Below, in pieces: positions 38,034 through 50,709 of a DNA stretch of 64,000 nucleotides. Under the pieces are notes generated by a model. It was not told the DNA's origin. It did not search any database and worked only from the letters and a program-made list of their open reading frames with translations. Position 1 is the first letter of the stretch. Each line of letters begins with the position of its first letter. Where the stretch lies: contig OZ038399.1 of the NCBI GenBank assembly GCA_964036045.1, positions 18,807,670 to 18,871,669 on the forward strand, in the 5' to 3' direction. The position numbers and the translations under genes were made by a program. The stretch comes from Eutreptiella sp. 'Long Island Sound 2002'. Lineage: Eukaryota > Euglenozoa > Euglenophyceae > Eutreptiales > Eutreptiaceae.

Positions 38034-40613
38034 TGCAAGGGAGCTTAAACCTCACATTTGCACACACGGGCAAATTCGGGCAAATTCTCTGCTACACGTG
38101 CGACGTGGTTCGTATGGTACACGAACAGCATGATGCACCTTGTTGTGGCCAGAGGGTTGAGTGGTTGAGATATGGGCAATACCAATTTGAAATCGGCATT
38201 GTGCGGGCACGTACTGTTCGGTTCAACCTGGAAATAAGGTTATTCGCGTGCAAGGGAGCCTGAACCTCACATTTGCGCACACGGGCAAATTCGGGCAAAT
38301 TCTCTGCTACACGTGCGGGGTGGTTCGTATGGTACACGAACATCATGATGCACCTTGTTTTGACCAGGGGGTTGAGTGGTCGAGATATGGCCAATACCAA
38401 TTTGAAATCGGCATTGTGCGGGCACGTACTGTTCGGTTCAACCTGAAAATAAGGTTATTCGCGTGCAAGGGAGCCTGAACCTCACATTTGCGCACACGGG
38501 CAAATTCGGGCAAATTCTCTGCTACACGTGCGGGGTGGTTCGTATGGTACACGAACATCATGATGCACCTTGTTTTGGCCAGAGGGTTGAGTGGTCGAGA
38601 TATGGGCAATACCAATTTGAAATGGTCATTGTGCGGGCACGCACTGTTCAGTTCAACCTGAAAATAGCGTCCTTCACGTGCAAGGGAGCCTAAACCTCAC
38701 ATTTGCACACACGGGCAAATTCGGGCAAATTCTCTGCTACACGTGCGACGTGGTTCGTATGGTACACGAACAGCATGATGCAGCTTGTTCTGGCCGGAGG
38801 GTTGAGTGGTTGTGATATGGGCAATACCAATTTGAAATGGGCATTGTGCGGGCACGTACTGTTCGGTTCAACCTAGAAATAAGGTTATTCGCGTGCAAGG
38901 GAGCCTGAACCTCACATTTGCGCACACGGGCAAATTCGGGCAAATTCTCTGCTACACGTGCGGGGTGGTTCGTATGGTACACGAACATCATGATGCACCT
39001 TGTTTTGGCCAGAGGGTTGAGTGGTCGAGATATGGGCAATACCAATTTGAAATGGTCATTGTGCGGGCACGCACTGTTCAGTTCAACCTGAAAATAGCGT
39101 CCTTCACGTGCAAGGGAGCCTGAACCTCACATTTGCACACACGGGCAAATTCGGGAAAATTCTCTGCTACACGTGCGACGTGGTTCGTATGGTACACGAA
39201 CAGCATGATGCAGCTTGTTCTGGCCGGAGGGTTGAGTGGTTGTGATATGGGCAATACCAATTTGAAATGGGCATTGTGCGGGCCCGTACTGTTCGGTTCA
39301 ACCTGGAAATAAGGTTATTCGCGTGCAAGGGAGCCTGAACCTCACATTTGCGCACACGGGCAAATTCGGGAAAATTCTCTGCTACACGTGCGGGGTGGTT
39401 CGTATGGTACACGAACATCATGATGCACCTTGTTTTGGCCAGAGGGTTGAGTGGTCGAGATATGGGCAATACCAATTTGAAATGGTCATTGTGCGGGCAC
39501 GCACTGTTCAGTTCAACCTGAAAATAGCGTCCTTCACGTGCAAGGGAGCCTGAACCTCACATTTGCACACACGGGCAAATTCGGGCAAATTCTCTGCTAC
39601 ATGTGCGACGTGGTTCGTATGGTACACGAACAGCATGATGCAGCTTGTTCTGGCCGGAGGGTTGAGTGGTCGAGATATGGGCAATACCAATTTGGAATGG
39701 TCATTGTGCGGGCACGCACTGTTCAGTTCAACCTGAAAATAGCGTCCTTCACGTGCAAGGGAGCCTAAACCTCACATTTGCACACACGGGCAAATTCGGG
39801 CAAATTCTCTGCTACACGTGCGACGTGGTTCGTATGGTACACGAATAGCATGATGCAGCTTGTTGTGGCCAGAGGGTTGAGTGGTTGAGATATGGGCAAT
39901 ACCAATTTGAAATCGGCATTGTGCGGGCACGTACTGTTCGGTTCAACCTGGAAATAAGGTTATTCGCGTGCAAGGGAGCCTGAACCTCACATTTGCGCAC
40001 ACGGGCAAATTCGGGCAAATTCTCTGCTACACGTGCGGGGTGGTTCGTATGGTACACGAACATCATGATGCACCTTGTTTTGACCATGGGGTTGAGTGGT
40101 CGAGATATGGGCAATACCAATTTGAAATCGGCATTGTGCGGGCACGTACTGTTCGGTTCAACCTGGAAATAAGGTTATTCGCGTGCAAGGGAGCCTGAAC
40201 CTCACATTTGCGCACACGGGCAAATTCGGGCAAATTCTCTGCTACACGTGCGGGGTGGTTCGTATGGTACACGAACATCATGATGCACCTTGTTTTGGCC
40301 AGAGGGTTGAGTGGTCGAGATATGGGCAATACCAAGTTGAAATGGTCATTGTGCGGGCACGCACTGTTCAGTTCAACCTGAAAATAGCGTCCTTCACGTG
40401 CAAGGGAGCCTAAACCTCACATTTGCACACACGGGCAAATTCGGGCAAATTCTCTGCTACACGTGCGACGTGGTTCGTATGGTACACGAACAGCATGATG
40501 CAGCTTGTTCTGGCCGGAGGGTTGAGTGGTTGTGATATGGGCAATACCAATTTGAAATGGGCATTGTGCGGGCACGTACTGTTCGGTTCAACCTGGAAAT
40601 AAGGTTATTCGCG
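38034..40613 (+). repeat. 430-bp b-c dimers between macro-blocks II and III
   Basis: Type-b and type-e units ending aaggttattcgcg alternate with type-c units having gaaatggtcattg or atcggcattg. The dimers at 38679 and 39109 are close copies. Pairs near 38.1 and 39.8 kb also line up at 1720 bp. The change ttcgggaaaattc occurs in two adjacent units of different type (39151 and 39366). Confidence 0.75.
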
Positions 40614-41045
40614 TGCAAGGGAGCCTGAACCTCACATTTGCACACACGGGCAAATTCGGGCAAACTCTCTGCTACATGTGCGAGGTGGTTCGTATGGTAC
40701 ACGAACATCATGATGCACCTTGTTTTGACCAGGTGGGTTGAGTGGTCGAGATATGGGCAATACCAATTTGGAATGGGCATTGTGCGGGCACGTACTGTTC
40801 AGTTCAACCTGAAAATAGCGTCCTTCACGTGCAAGGGAGCCTAAACCTCACATTTGCACACACGGGCAAATTCGGGCAAATTCTCTGCTACATGTGCGAG
40901 GTGGTTCGTATGGTACACGAACATCATGATGCACCTTGTTTTGACCAGGTGGGTTGAGTGGTCGAGATATGGGCAATACCAATTTGGAATGGGCATTGTG
41001 CGGGCACGTACTGTTCAGTTCAACCTGAAAATAGCGTCCTTCACG
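40614..41045 (+). repeat. Two adjacent 216-bp monomers
   Basis: Both units carry an inserted t in the G-run, gaccaggtgggttg, at 40734 and 40950, and are otherwise almost the same. A single insertion followed by duplication of one unit explains the pair. These are the only 216-bp units with this insertion in the window. Confidence 0.92.
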
Positions 41046-41690
41046 TGCAAGGGAGCCTAAACCTCACATTTGCACACACGGGCAAATTCGGGCAAATTCT
41101 CTGCTACACGTGCGACGTGGTTCGTATGGTACACGAACAGCATGATGCAGCTTGTTGTGGCCGGAGGGTTGAGTGGTTGTGATATGGGCAATACCAATTT
41201 GAAATGGGCATTGTGCGGGCACGTACTGTGAAGTTCAACCTAAAAATAGCGTCATTCGCGTGCAAGGGAGCCTAAAGCCCAGATTTGCGCACACGGGCAA
41301 ATTCGGGCAAATTCTCTGCTACACGTGCGATGTGGTTCGTATGGTACACGAACAACATGCTGCAGCTTGTTCTGGGCAGAGGGTTAAGTGGTCGAGATAT
41401 GGGCAATACCAATTTGAAATCGGCATTGTGCGGGCACGTACTGTTCGGTTCAACCTGGAAATAAGGTTATTCGCGTGCAAGGGAGCCTGAACCTGACATT
41501 TGCGCACACGGGCAAATTCGGGCAAATTCTCTGCTACACGTGCGAGGTGGTTCGTATGGTACACGAACATCATGATGAACCTTGTTTTGGCCAGAGGGTT
41601 GAGTGGTCGAGATATGGGCAATACCAATTTGAAATGGTCATTGTGCGGGCACGCACTGTTCAGTTCAACCTGAAAATAGCGTCACTCGTG
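41046..41690 (+). repeat. b-d-c trimer cassette (645 bp)
   Basis: A type-b unit (gacgtgg, ccggagg, ttgtgat, tgtgaag, ending tcattcgcg) is followed by type d (cccagatttgcgc, caacatgctgc, gggttaag, aaggttattcgcg) and by a unit with tttgcgcac, catcatgatg and gaaatggtcattg. The same three-unit order occurs at about ten places in the window, including 10105, 31369, 37389, 45991, 48136, 52861, 53506, 56086 and 59741. The third unit here has gaggtgg rather than gcggggtgg, a small departure. Confidence 0.8.
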
Positions 41691-42120
41691 TGCAAGGGAG
41701 CCTGAACCTCACATTTGCACACACGGGCAAATTCGGGCAAATTCTCTGCTACACGTGCGACGTGGTTCGTATGGTACACGAATAGCATGATGCAGCTTGT
41801 TCTGACCAGAGGGTTGAGTGGTCGCGATATGGGCAACACCAATTTGAAATGGGCATTGTGCGGGCACGTACTGTTCAGTTCAACCCGAAAATAGCGTCAC
41901 TCGTGTGCAAGGGAGCCTGAACCTCACATTTGCACACACGGGCAAATTCGGGCAAATTCTCTGCTACATGTGCGAGGTGGTTCGTATGGTACACGAACAT
42001 CATGATGCACCTTGTTTTGACCAGGGGGTTGAGTGGTCGAGATATGGGCAATACCAATTTGGAATGGTCATTGTGCGGGCACGCACTGTTCAGTTCAACC
42101 TGAAAATAGCGTCCTTCGCG
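41691..42120 (+). repeat. Mixed monomers
   Basis: A hybrid unit at 41691 joins the cgaatagc of type e to ttctgaccagagg and type f (cgcgat, gggcaacacc), with aacccgaaaatagc at its end. A type-a unit follows at 41906. Confidence 0.7.
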
Positions 42121-43195
42121 TGCAAGGGAGCCTAAACCTCACATTTGCACACACGGGCAAATTCGGGCAAATTCTCTGCTACACGTGCGACGTGGTTCGT
42201 ATGGTACACGAACAGCATGATGCAGCTTGTTCTGACCAGAGGGTTGAGTGGTCGCGATATGGGCAACACCAATTTGAAATGGGCATTGTGCGGGCACGTA
42301 CTATTCGGTTGAACCTGAAAATAGCGTCATTCGCGTGCAAGGCAGCCTAAAACCCACATATGCGCACACGGGCAAATTCGAGCAAATTCTCTGCTACAGG
42401 TGCGATGTGGTTCGTATGGTACACGAACATCATGATGCACCTTGTTTTGACCAGGGGGTTGAGTGGTCGAGATATGGGCAATACCAATTTGGAATGCTCA
42501 TTGTGCGGGCACGCACTGTTCAGTTCAACCTGAAAATAGCGTCATTCGCGTGCAAGGGATCCTAAAACCCACATATGCGCACACGGGCAAATTCGAGCAA
42601 ATTCTCTGCTACAGGTGCGACGTGGTTCGTATGGTACACGAAAATCATGATGCAGTTTTGTCTGGCCTGAGGGTTGAGTGGTCGAGATATGGGCAGTACC
42701 AATTTGAAATGGGCATTGTGCGGGCGCATACTGTTCAGCTCGACCTGAAAATAGCGTCCTTCGCGTGCCAGGGAGCCTAAGCCGCACATTTCCACACACG
42801 GGCAAATTCGGGCAAATTCTCTGCTACATGTGCGAGGTGGTTCGTATGGTACACGAACATCATGCTGCAGCTTGTTCTGGCCAGAGGGTTAAGTGGTCGA
42901 GATATGGGCAACACCAATTTGAAATCGGCATTGTGCGGGCACGTACTGTTCGGTTCAACCTGGAAATAAGGTTATTCGCGTGCAAGGGAGCCTGAACCTC
43001 ACATTTGCGCACACGGGCATATTCGGGCAAATTCTCTGCTACACGTGCGGGGTGGTTCGTATGGTACACGAACATCATGATGCACCTTGTTTTGACCAGG
43101 GGGTTGAGTGGTCGAGATATGGGCAATACCAATTTGAAATGGGCATTGTGCGGGCACGTACTGTTCAGTTCAACCTGGAAATAAGGTTATTCGCG
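42121..43195 (+). repeat. Five-unit block with type h and g, first copy
   Basis: This block recurs at 50710-51785, 8590 bp away (40 units less ten bases of known indels). It holds a type-f unit with ctattcggttgaacc, a type-h/a hybrid at 42336, a type-h/g hybrid at 42551 that begins tgcaagggatcctaaaaccc (a GGATCC site), a unit with ccgcacatttccac, and a type-c unit. The hybrid at 42551 has aaaatcatgatgcag and gttttgtctggcctgagg. Confidence 0.85.
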
Positions 43196-46100
43196 TGCAA
43201 GGGAGCCTGAACCTCACATTTGCGCACACGGGCAAATTCGGGCAAATTCTCTGCTACACGTGCGACGTGGTTCGTATTGTACACGAATAGCATGATGCAG
43301 CTTGTTGTGGCCAGAGGGTTGAGTGGTTGAGATATGGGCAATACCAATTTGAAATCGGCATTGTGCGGGCACGTACTGTTCGGTTCAACCTGGAAATAAG
43401 GTTATTCGCGTGCAAGGGAGCCTGAACCTCACATTTGCGCACACGGGCAAATTCGGGCAAATTCTCTGCTACACGTGCGAGGTGGTTCGTATGGTACACG
43501 AACATCATGATGCACCTTGTTTTGACCAGGGGGTTGAGTGGTCGAGATATGCGCAATACCAATTTGAAATGGTCATTGTGCGGGCACGCACTGTTCAGTT
43601 CAACCTGAAAATAGCGTCCTTCGCGTGCAAGGGAGCCTAAACCTCACATTTGCACACACGGGCAAATTCGGGCAAATTCTCTGCTACACGTGCGACGTGG
43701 TTCGTATGGTACACGAACAGCATGATGCAGCTTGTTCTGGCCGGAGGGTTGAGTGGTTGAGATATGGGCAATACCAATTTGAAATAGGCATTGTGCGGGC
43801 ACGTACTGTGAACTTCAACCTGAAAATAGCGTCACTCGTGTGCAAGGGAGCCTGAACCTCACATTTGCACACACGGGCAAATTCGGGCAAATTCTCTGCT
43901 ACATGTGCGAGGTGGTTCGTATGGTACACGAACATCATGATGCACCTTGTTTTGACCAGGGGGTTGAGTGGTCGAGATATGGGCAATACCAATTTGAAAT
44001 GGTCATTGTGCGGGCACGCACTGTTCAGTTCAACCTGAAAAATGCGTCCTTCGCGTGCAAGGGAGCCTAAACCTCACATTTGCACACACGGGCAAATTCG
44101 GGCAAATTCTCTGCTACACGTGCAACGTGGTTCGTATGGTACACGAACAGCATGATGCAGCTTGTTCTGGCCAGAGGGTTGAGTGGTTGTGATATGGGCA
44201 ATACCAATTTGAAATGGGCATTGTGCGGGCACGTACTGTTCAGTTCAACCTGAAAATAGCGTCACTCGTGTGCAAGGGAGCCTGAACCTCACACTTGCAC
44301 ACACGGGCAAATTCGGGCAAATTCTCTGCTACATGTGCGGGGTGGTTCGTATGGTACACGAACATCATGATGCACCTTGTTTTGACCAGGGGGTTGAGTG
44401 GTCGAGATATGGGCAATACCAATTTTGAATGGTCATTGTGCGGGCACGCACTCTTCAGTTCAACCTGAAAATAGCGTCCTTCACGTGCAAGGGAGCCTAA
44501 ACCTCACATTTGCACACACGGGCAAATTCGGGCAAATTCTCTGCTACACGTGCGACGTGGTTCGTATGGTACACGAACAGCATGATGCAGCTTGTTCTGG
44601 CCGGAGGGTTGAGTGGTTGAGATATGGGCAATACCAATTTGAAATGGGCATTGTGCGGGCACGTACTGTGAACTTCAACCTGAAAATAGCGTCACTCGTG
44701 TGCAAGGGAGCCTGAACCTCACATTTGCACACACAGGCAAATTCGGGCAAATTCTCTGCTACATGTGCGAGGTGGTTCGTATGGTACACGAACATCATGA
44801 TGCACCTTGTTTTGACCAGGGGGTTGAGTGGTCGAGATATGGGCAATACCAATTTGAAATGGTCATTGTGCGGGCACGCACTGTTCAGTTCAACCTGAAA
44901 ATAGCGTCCTTCGCGTGCAAGGGAGCCTAAACCTCACATTTGCACACACGGGCAAATTCGGGCAAATTGTCTGCTACACGTGCAACGTGGTTCGTATGGT
45001 ACACGAACAGCATGATGCAGCTTGTTCTGGCCAGAGGGTTGAGTGGTTGTGATATGGGCAATACCAATTCGAAATGGGCATTGTGCGGGCACGTACTGTT
45101 CAGTTCAACCTGAAAATAGCGTCACTCGTGTGCAAGGGAGCCTGAACCTCACACTTGCACACACGGGCAAATTCGGGCAAATTATCTGCTACATGTGCGA
45201 GGTGGTTCCTATGGTACACGAACATCATGATGCACCTTGTTTTGACCAGGGGGTTGAGTGGTCGAGATATGGGCAATACCAATTTGGAATGGTCATTGTG
45301 CGGGCATGCACTGTTCAGTTCAACCTGAAAATAGCGTCCTTCACGTGCAAGGGAGCCTAAACCTCACATTTGCACACACGGGCAAATTCGGGCAAATTCT
45401 CTGCTATACGTGCGACGTGGTTCGTATGGTACACGAACAGCATGATGCAGCTTGTTCTGGCCGGAGGGTTGAGTGGTTGTGATATGGGCAATACCAATTT
45501 GAAATGGGCATTGTGCGGGCACGTACTGTGAAGTTCAACCTGAAAATAGCGTCATTCGCGTGCAAGGGAGCCTGAACCTCACATTTGCACACACGTGCAA
45601 ATTCGGGCAAATTCTCTGCTACACGTGCGAGGTGGTTCGTATGGTACACGAACATCATGATGCACCTTGTTTTGACCAGGGGGTTGAGTGGTCGAGATAT
45701 GGGCAATACCAATTTGGAATGGTCATTGTGCGGGCACGTACTGTTCAGTTCAACCTGAAAATAGCGTCACTCGTGTGCAAGGGAGCCTGAACCTCACATT
45801 TGCACACACGGGCAAATTCGGGCAAATTCTCTGCTACATGTGCGAGGTGGTTCGTATGGTACACGAACATCATGATGCACCTTGTTTTGACCAGGGGGTT
45901 GAGTGGTCGAGGTATGGGCAATACCAATTTGGAATGGTCATTGTGCGGGCACGCACTGTTCAGTTCAACCTGAAAATAGCGTCCTTCACGTGCAAGGGAG
46001 CCTAAACCTCACATTTGCACACACGGGCAGATTCGGGCAAATTCTCTGCTACACGTGCGACGTGGTTCGTATGGTACACGAACAGCATGATGCAGCTTGT

Positions 46101-48780
46101 TCTGGCCGGAGGGTTGGGTGGTTGTGATATGGGCAATACCAATTTGAAATGGGCATTGTGCGGGCACGTACTGTGAAGTTGAACCTGAAAATAGCGTCAT
46201 TCGCGTGCAAGGGAGCCTAAATCCCAGATTTGCGCACACGGGCAAATTCGGGCAAATTCTCTGCTACACGTGCGATGTGGTTCGTATAGTACACGAACAA
46301 CATGCTGCAGCTTGTTCTAGCCAGATGGTTAAGTGGTCGAGATATGGGCAATACCAATTTGAAATCGGCATTGTGCGGGCACGCACTGTTTGGTTCAACC
46401 TGGAAATAAGGTTATTCGCGTGCAAGGGAGCCCGAACTTCACATTTGCACACATGGGCAAATTCGGGCAAATTCTCTGCTACACGTGCGGGGTGGTTCGT
46501 ATGGTACACGAACATCATGATGCACCTTGTTTTGACCAGGGGGTTGAGTGGTCGAGATATGGGCAATACCAATTTGGAATGGTCATTGTGCATGCACGTA
46601 CTATTCAGTTCAACCTGAAAACAGCGTCCTTCACGTGCAAGGGAGCCTAAACCTCACATTTGCACACACGGGCAAATTCAGGCAAATTCTCTGCTACATG
46701 TGCGAGGTGGTTCCTATGGTACACGAACAGCATGATGCAGCTTTGTCTGGCCTGAGGGTTGAGTGGTCGAGATATGGGCAGTACCAATTTGAAATGGGCA
46801 TTGTGCGGGCGCATACTGTTCAGTTCGACCTGAAAATAGCGTCCTTCGCGTGCCGGGGAGCCTAAGCCGCACATTTCCACACACGGGCGAATTGGGACAA
46901 ATTCTCTGCTACACGTGCGACGTGGTTCGTATGGTACACGAATAGCATGATGCAGCTTGTTGTGGCCAGAGGGTTGAGTGGTTGAGATATGGGCAATACC
47001 AATTTGAAACGGCCATTGTGCGGGCACGTACTGTTCAGTTCAACCTGAAAATAGCGTCATTCGCGTGCAAGGAAGCCTAAAGCCCACATTTGCGCACACG
47101 GGCGAATTGGGACAAATTCTCTGCTACACGTGCGACGTGGTTCGTATGGTACACGAATAGCATGATGCAGCTTGTTGTGGCCAGAGGGTTGAGTGGTTGA
47201 GATATGGGCAATACCAATTTGAAACGGCCATTGTGCGGGCACGTACTGTTCAGTTCAACCTGAAAATAGCGTCATTCGCGTGCAAGGAAGCCTAAAGCCC
47301 ACATTCGCGCACACGGGCGAATTGGGACAAATTCTCTGCTACACGTGCGACGTGGTTCGTATGGTACACGAATAGCATGATGCAGCTTGTTGTGGCCAGA
47401 GGGTTGAGTGGTCGAGATATGGGCAATACCAAATGGAAACGGCCATTGTGCGGGCACGTACTGTTCAGTTCAACCTGAAAATAGCGTCACTCGTGTGCAA
47501 GGGAGCCTAAACCTCCCATTTGCACACACGGGCAAATTCGGGCAAATTCTCTGCTACACGTGCGACGTGGTTTGTATGGTACACGAACAGCATGATGCAG
47601 CTTGTTCTGGCCAGAGGGTTAAGTGGTCGCGATATGGGCAACACCAATTTGAAATGGGCATTGTGCGGGCACGTTCAGTTCAACCTGAAAATAGCGTCCT
47701 TCACGTGCAAGGGAGCCTAAACCTCACATTTGCACACACGGGCAAATTCGGGCAAATTCTCTGCTACACGTGCGACGTGGTTCATATGGTACACGAACAG
47801 CATGATGCACCTTGTTCTGGCCGGAGGGTTGAGTGGTTGTGATACGGGCAATACCAATTTGAAATGGGCATTGTGCGGGCACGTACTGTGAAGTTCAACC
47901 TGAACGTAGCGTCGTTCACCTGCAAGGGAGCCTAAACCTCACATTTGCACACACGGGCAAATTCGGGCAAATTCTCTGCTACATGTGCGAGGTGGTTCGT
48001 ATGGTACACGAACATCATGATGCAACTTGTTTTGACCAGGGGGTTGAGTGGTTGTGATACGGGCAATACCAATTTGAAATGGGCATTGTGCGGGCACGTA
48101 CTGTGAAGTTCAACCTGAAAATAGCGTCATTCGCGTGCAAGGGAGCCTGAACCTCACATTTGCACACACGGGCAAATTCGGGCAAATTCTCTGCTACACG
48201 TGCGACGTGGTTCATATGGTACACGAACAGCATGATGCAGCTTGTTCTGGCCGGAGGGTTGAGTGGTTGTGATATGGGCAATACCAATTTGAAATGGGCA
48301 TTGTGCGGGCACGTACTGTGAAGTTCAACCTGAAAATAGCGTCATTCGCGTGCAAGGGAGCCTAAAGCCCAGATTTGCGCACACGGGCAAATTCGGGCAA
48401 ATTCTCTGCTACACGTGCGATGTGGTTCGTATGGTACACGAACATCATGATGCACCTTGTTCTGGCCAGAGGGTTAAGTGGTCGAGATATGGGCAATACC
48501 AATTTGAAATCGGCATTGTGCGGGCACGTACTGTTCGGTTCAACCTGAAAATAAGGTTATTCGCGTGCAAGGGAGCCTGAACCTCACATTTGCGCACACG
48601 GGCAAATTCGGGCAAATTCTCTGCTACACGTGCGGGGTGGTTCGTATGGTACACGAACATCATGATGCACCTTGTTTTGACCAGGGGGTTGAGTGGTCGA
48701 GATATGGCAAATACCAATTTGGAAAGGTCATTGTGCGGGCACGCACTGTTCAGTTCAACCTGAAAATAGCGTCCTTCACG
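43196..48780 (+). repeat. Macro-block copy III (20 units plus leads)
   Basis: Units 43196-43625 match the two leading units of copy II (gatatgcgcaat near 43549). The first four units of the block are present twice, 43626-44485 and 44486-45345, sharing tgtgaacttcaacc and the cacacttgc mark. From 44486 the block follows copy II at 10537 bp. It has one extra unit: 47066 and 47281 are a tandem pair, both beginning tgcaaggaagcctaaagccc. It also has a 5-bp deletion near 47673. Type g lies at 46636. Confidence 0.88.
47496..47705 (+). repeat. 210-bp monomer with 5-bp deletion
   Basis: The usual gcacgtactgttcagttc reads gcacgttcagttc near 47671, a loss of five bases that may have been helped by the short gt/ttc repeats around it. 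The deletion joins two frames into a longer open frame (47408-47842), which has no ATG start and no recognisable product. Confidence 0.9.
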
Positions 48781-49210
48781 TGCAAGGGAGCCTAAACCTC
48801 ACATTTGCACACACGGGCAAACTCGGGCAAATTCTCTGCTACACGTGCGACGTGGTTCGTATGGTACACGAACAGCATGATGCAGCTTGTTCTGGCCGGA
48901 GGGTTGAGTGGGCGAGATATGGGCAATACCAATTTGAAATGGGCATTGTGCGGGCACGTACTGTGAAGTTCAACCTGAAAATGGCGTCCTTCACGTGCAA
49001 GGGAGCCTAAACCTCACATTTGCACACACGGGCAAATTCGGGCAAATTCTCTGCTACACGTGCGACGTGGTTCGTATGGTACACGAACAGCATGATGCAG
49101 CTTGTTCTGGCCGGAGGGTTGAGTGGTTGTGATATGGGCAATACCAATTTGAAATGGGCATTGTGCGGGCACGTACTGTTCGGTTCAACCTGGAAATAAG
49201 GTTATTCGCG
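48781..49210 (+). repeat. Mixed monomers right of block III
   Basis: A unit with gggcgagatatggg near 48910 and aaaatggcgtccttcacg, then a type-b unit ending aaggttattcgcg. The second unit and those following resemble the right flank of macro-block II (38034 onward), so the shared region extends past 48780 with whole-unit differences. Confidence 0.7.
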
Positions 49211-50279
49211 TGCAAGGGAGCCTGAACCTCACATTTGCGCACATCAAATTCGGGCAAATTCTCTGCTACACGTGCGGGGTGGTTCGTATGGTACACGAAC
49301 ATCATGATGCACCTTGTTTTGACCAGGGGGTTGAGTGGTCGAGATATGGGCAATACCAATTTGAAATCGGCATTGTGCGGGCACGTACTGTTCGGTTCAA
49401 CCTGGAAATAAGGTTGTTTGCGTGCAAGGGAGCCTGAACCTCACATTTGCGCACACGGGCAAATTCGGGCAAATTCTCTGCTACACGTGCGGGGTGGTTC
49501 GTATGGTACACGAACATCATGATGCACCTTGTTTTGGCCAGAGGGTTGAGTGGTCGAGATATGGGCAATACCAATTTGGAATGGTCATTGTGCGGGCACG
49601 CACTGTTCAGTTCAACCTGAAAATAGCGTCCTTCACGTGCAAGGGAGCCTAAACCTCACATTTGCACACACGGGCAAATTCAGGCAAATTCTCTGCTACA
49701 CGTGCGACGTGGTTCGTATGGTACACGAATAGCATGATGCAGCTTGTTGTGGCCAGAGGGTTGAGTGGTTGAGATATGGGCAATACCAATTTGAAATCGG
49801 CATTGTGCGGGCACGTACTGTTCGGTTCAACCTGGAAATAAGGTTATTCGCGTGCAAGGGAGCCTGAACCTCACATTTGCGCACATCAAATTCGGGCAAA
49901 TTCTCTGCTACACGTGCGGGGTGGTTCGTATGGTACACGAACATCATGATGCACCTTGTTTTGACCAGGGGGTTGAGTGGTCGAGATATGGGCAATACCA
50001 ATTTGAAATCGGCATTGTGCGGGCACGTACTGTTCGGTTCAACCTGGAAATAAGGTTGTTTGCGTGCAAGGGAGCCTGAACCTCACATTTGCGCACACGG
50101 GCAAATTCGGGCAAATTCTCTGCTACACGTGCGGGGTGGTTCGTATGGTACACGAACATCATGATGCACCTTGTTTTGGCCAGAGGGTTGAGTGGTCGAG
50201 ATATGAGCAATACCAATTTGAAATGGTCATTGTGCGGGCACGCACTGTTCAGTTCAACCTGAAAATAGCGTCCTTCACG
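49211..50279 (+). repeat. Pair of 212-bp units in a 642-bp repeat
   Basis: Units 49211-49422 and 49853-50064 both read tttgcgcacatcaaattc where others read tttgcgcacacgggcaaattc, a loss of three bases plus a change. Each is followed by a type-c unit beginning after aaggttgtttgcgtgc, a rare tail found only here (near 49413 and 50055). A type-e unit (49638) lies between the copies. The spacing is 642 = 3x215-3. Confidence 0.92.
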
Positions 50280-50709
50280 TGCAAGGGAGCCTAAACCTCA
50301 CATTTGCACACACGGGCAAATTGGGAGAAATTCTCTGCTACACGTGCGACGTGGTTCGTATGGTACACGAACAGCATGATGCAGCTTGTTCTGGCCGGAG
50401 GGTTGAGTGGTTGTGATATGGGCAATACCAATTTGAAACGGGCATTGTGCGGGCACGTACTATTCAGTTCAACCTGAAAATAGCGTCATTCGCGTGCAAA
50501 GGAGCCTAAAACCCACATATGCGCACACGGGCAAATTCGAGCAAATTCTCTGCTACAGGTGCGATGTGGTTCGTATGGTACACTAACAGCATGATGCAGC
50601 TTGTTCTGGCCTGAGGGTTGAGTGGTCGAGATATGGGCAATACCAATTTGAAATGGGCATTGTGCGGGCACGTACTGTTCAGTTCAACCTGAAAATAGCG
50701 TCCTTCGCG
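50280..50709 (+). repeat. Type b and type h monomers
   Basis: The first unit has aattgggagaaattc and gaaacgggcattg with cgtactattcag. The second is type h (aaaacccacatatgcgc, ttcgagc, ctacaggtgcgatgtgg, acactaacagc) with ttctggcctgagg in its middle, a partial trace of type g. Confidence 0.75.
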
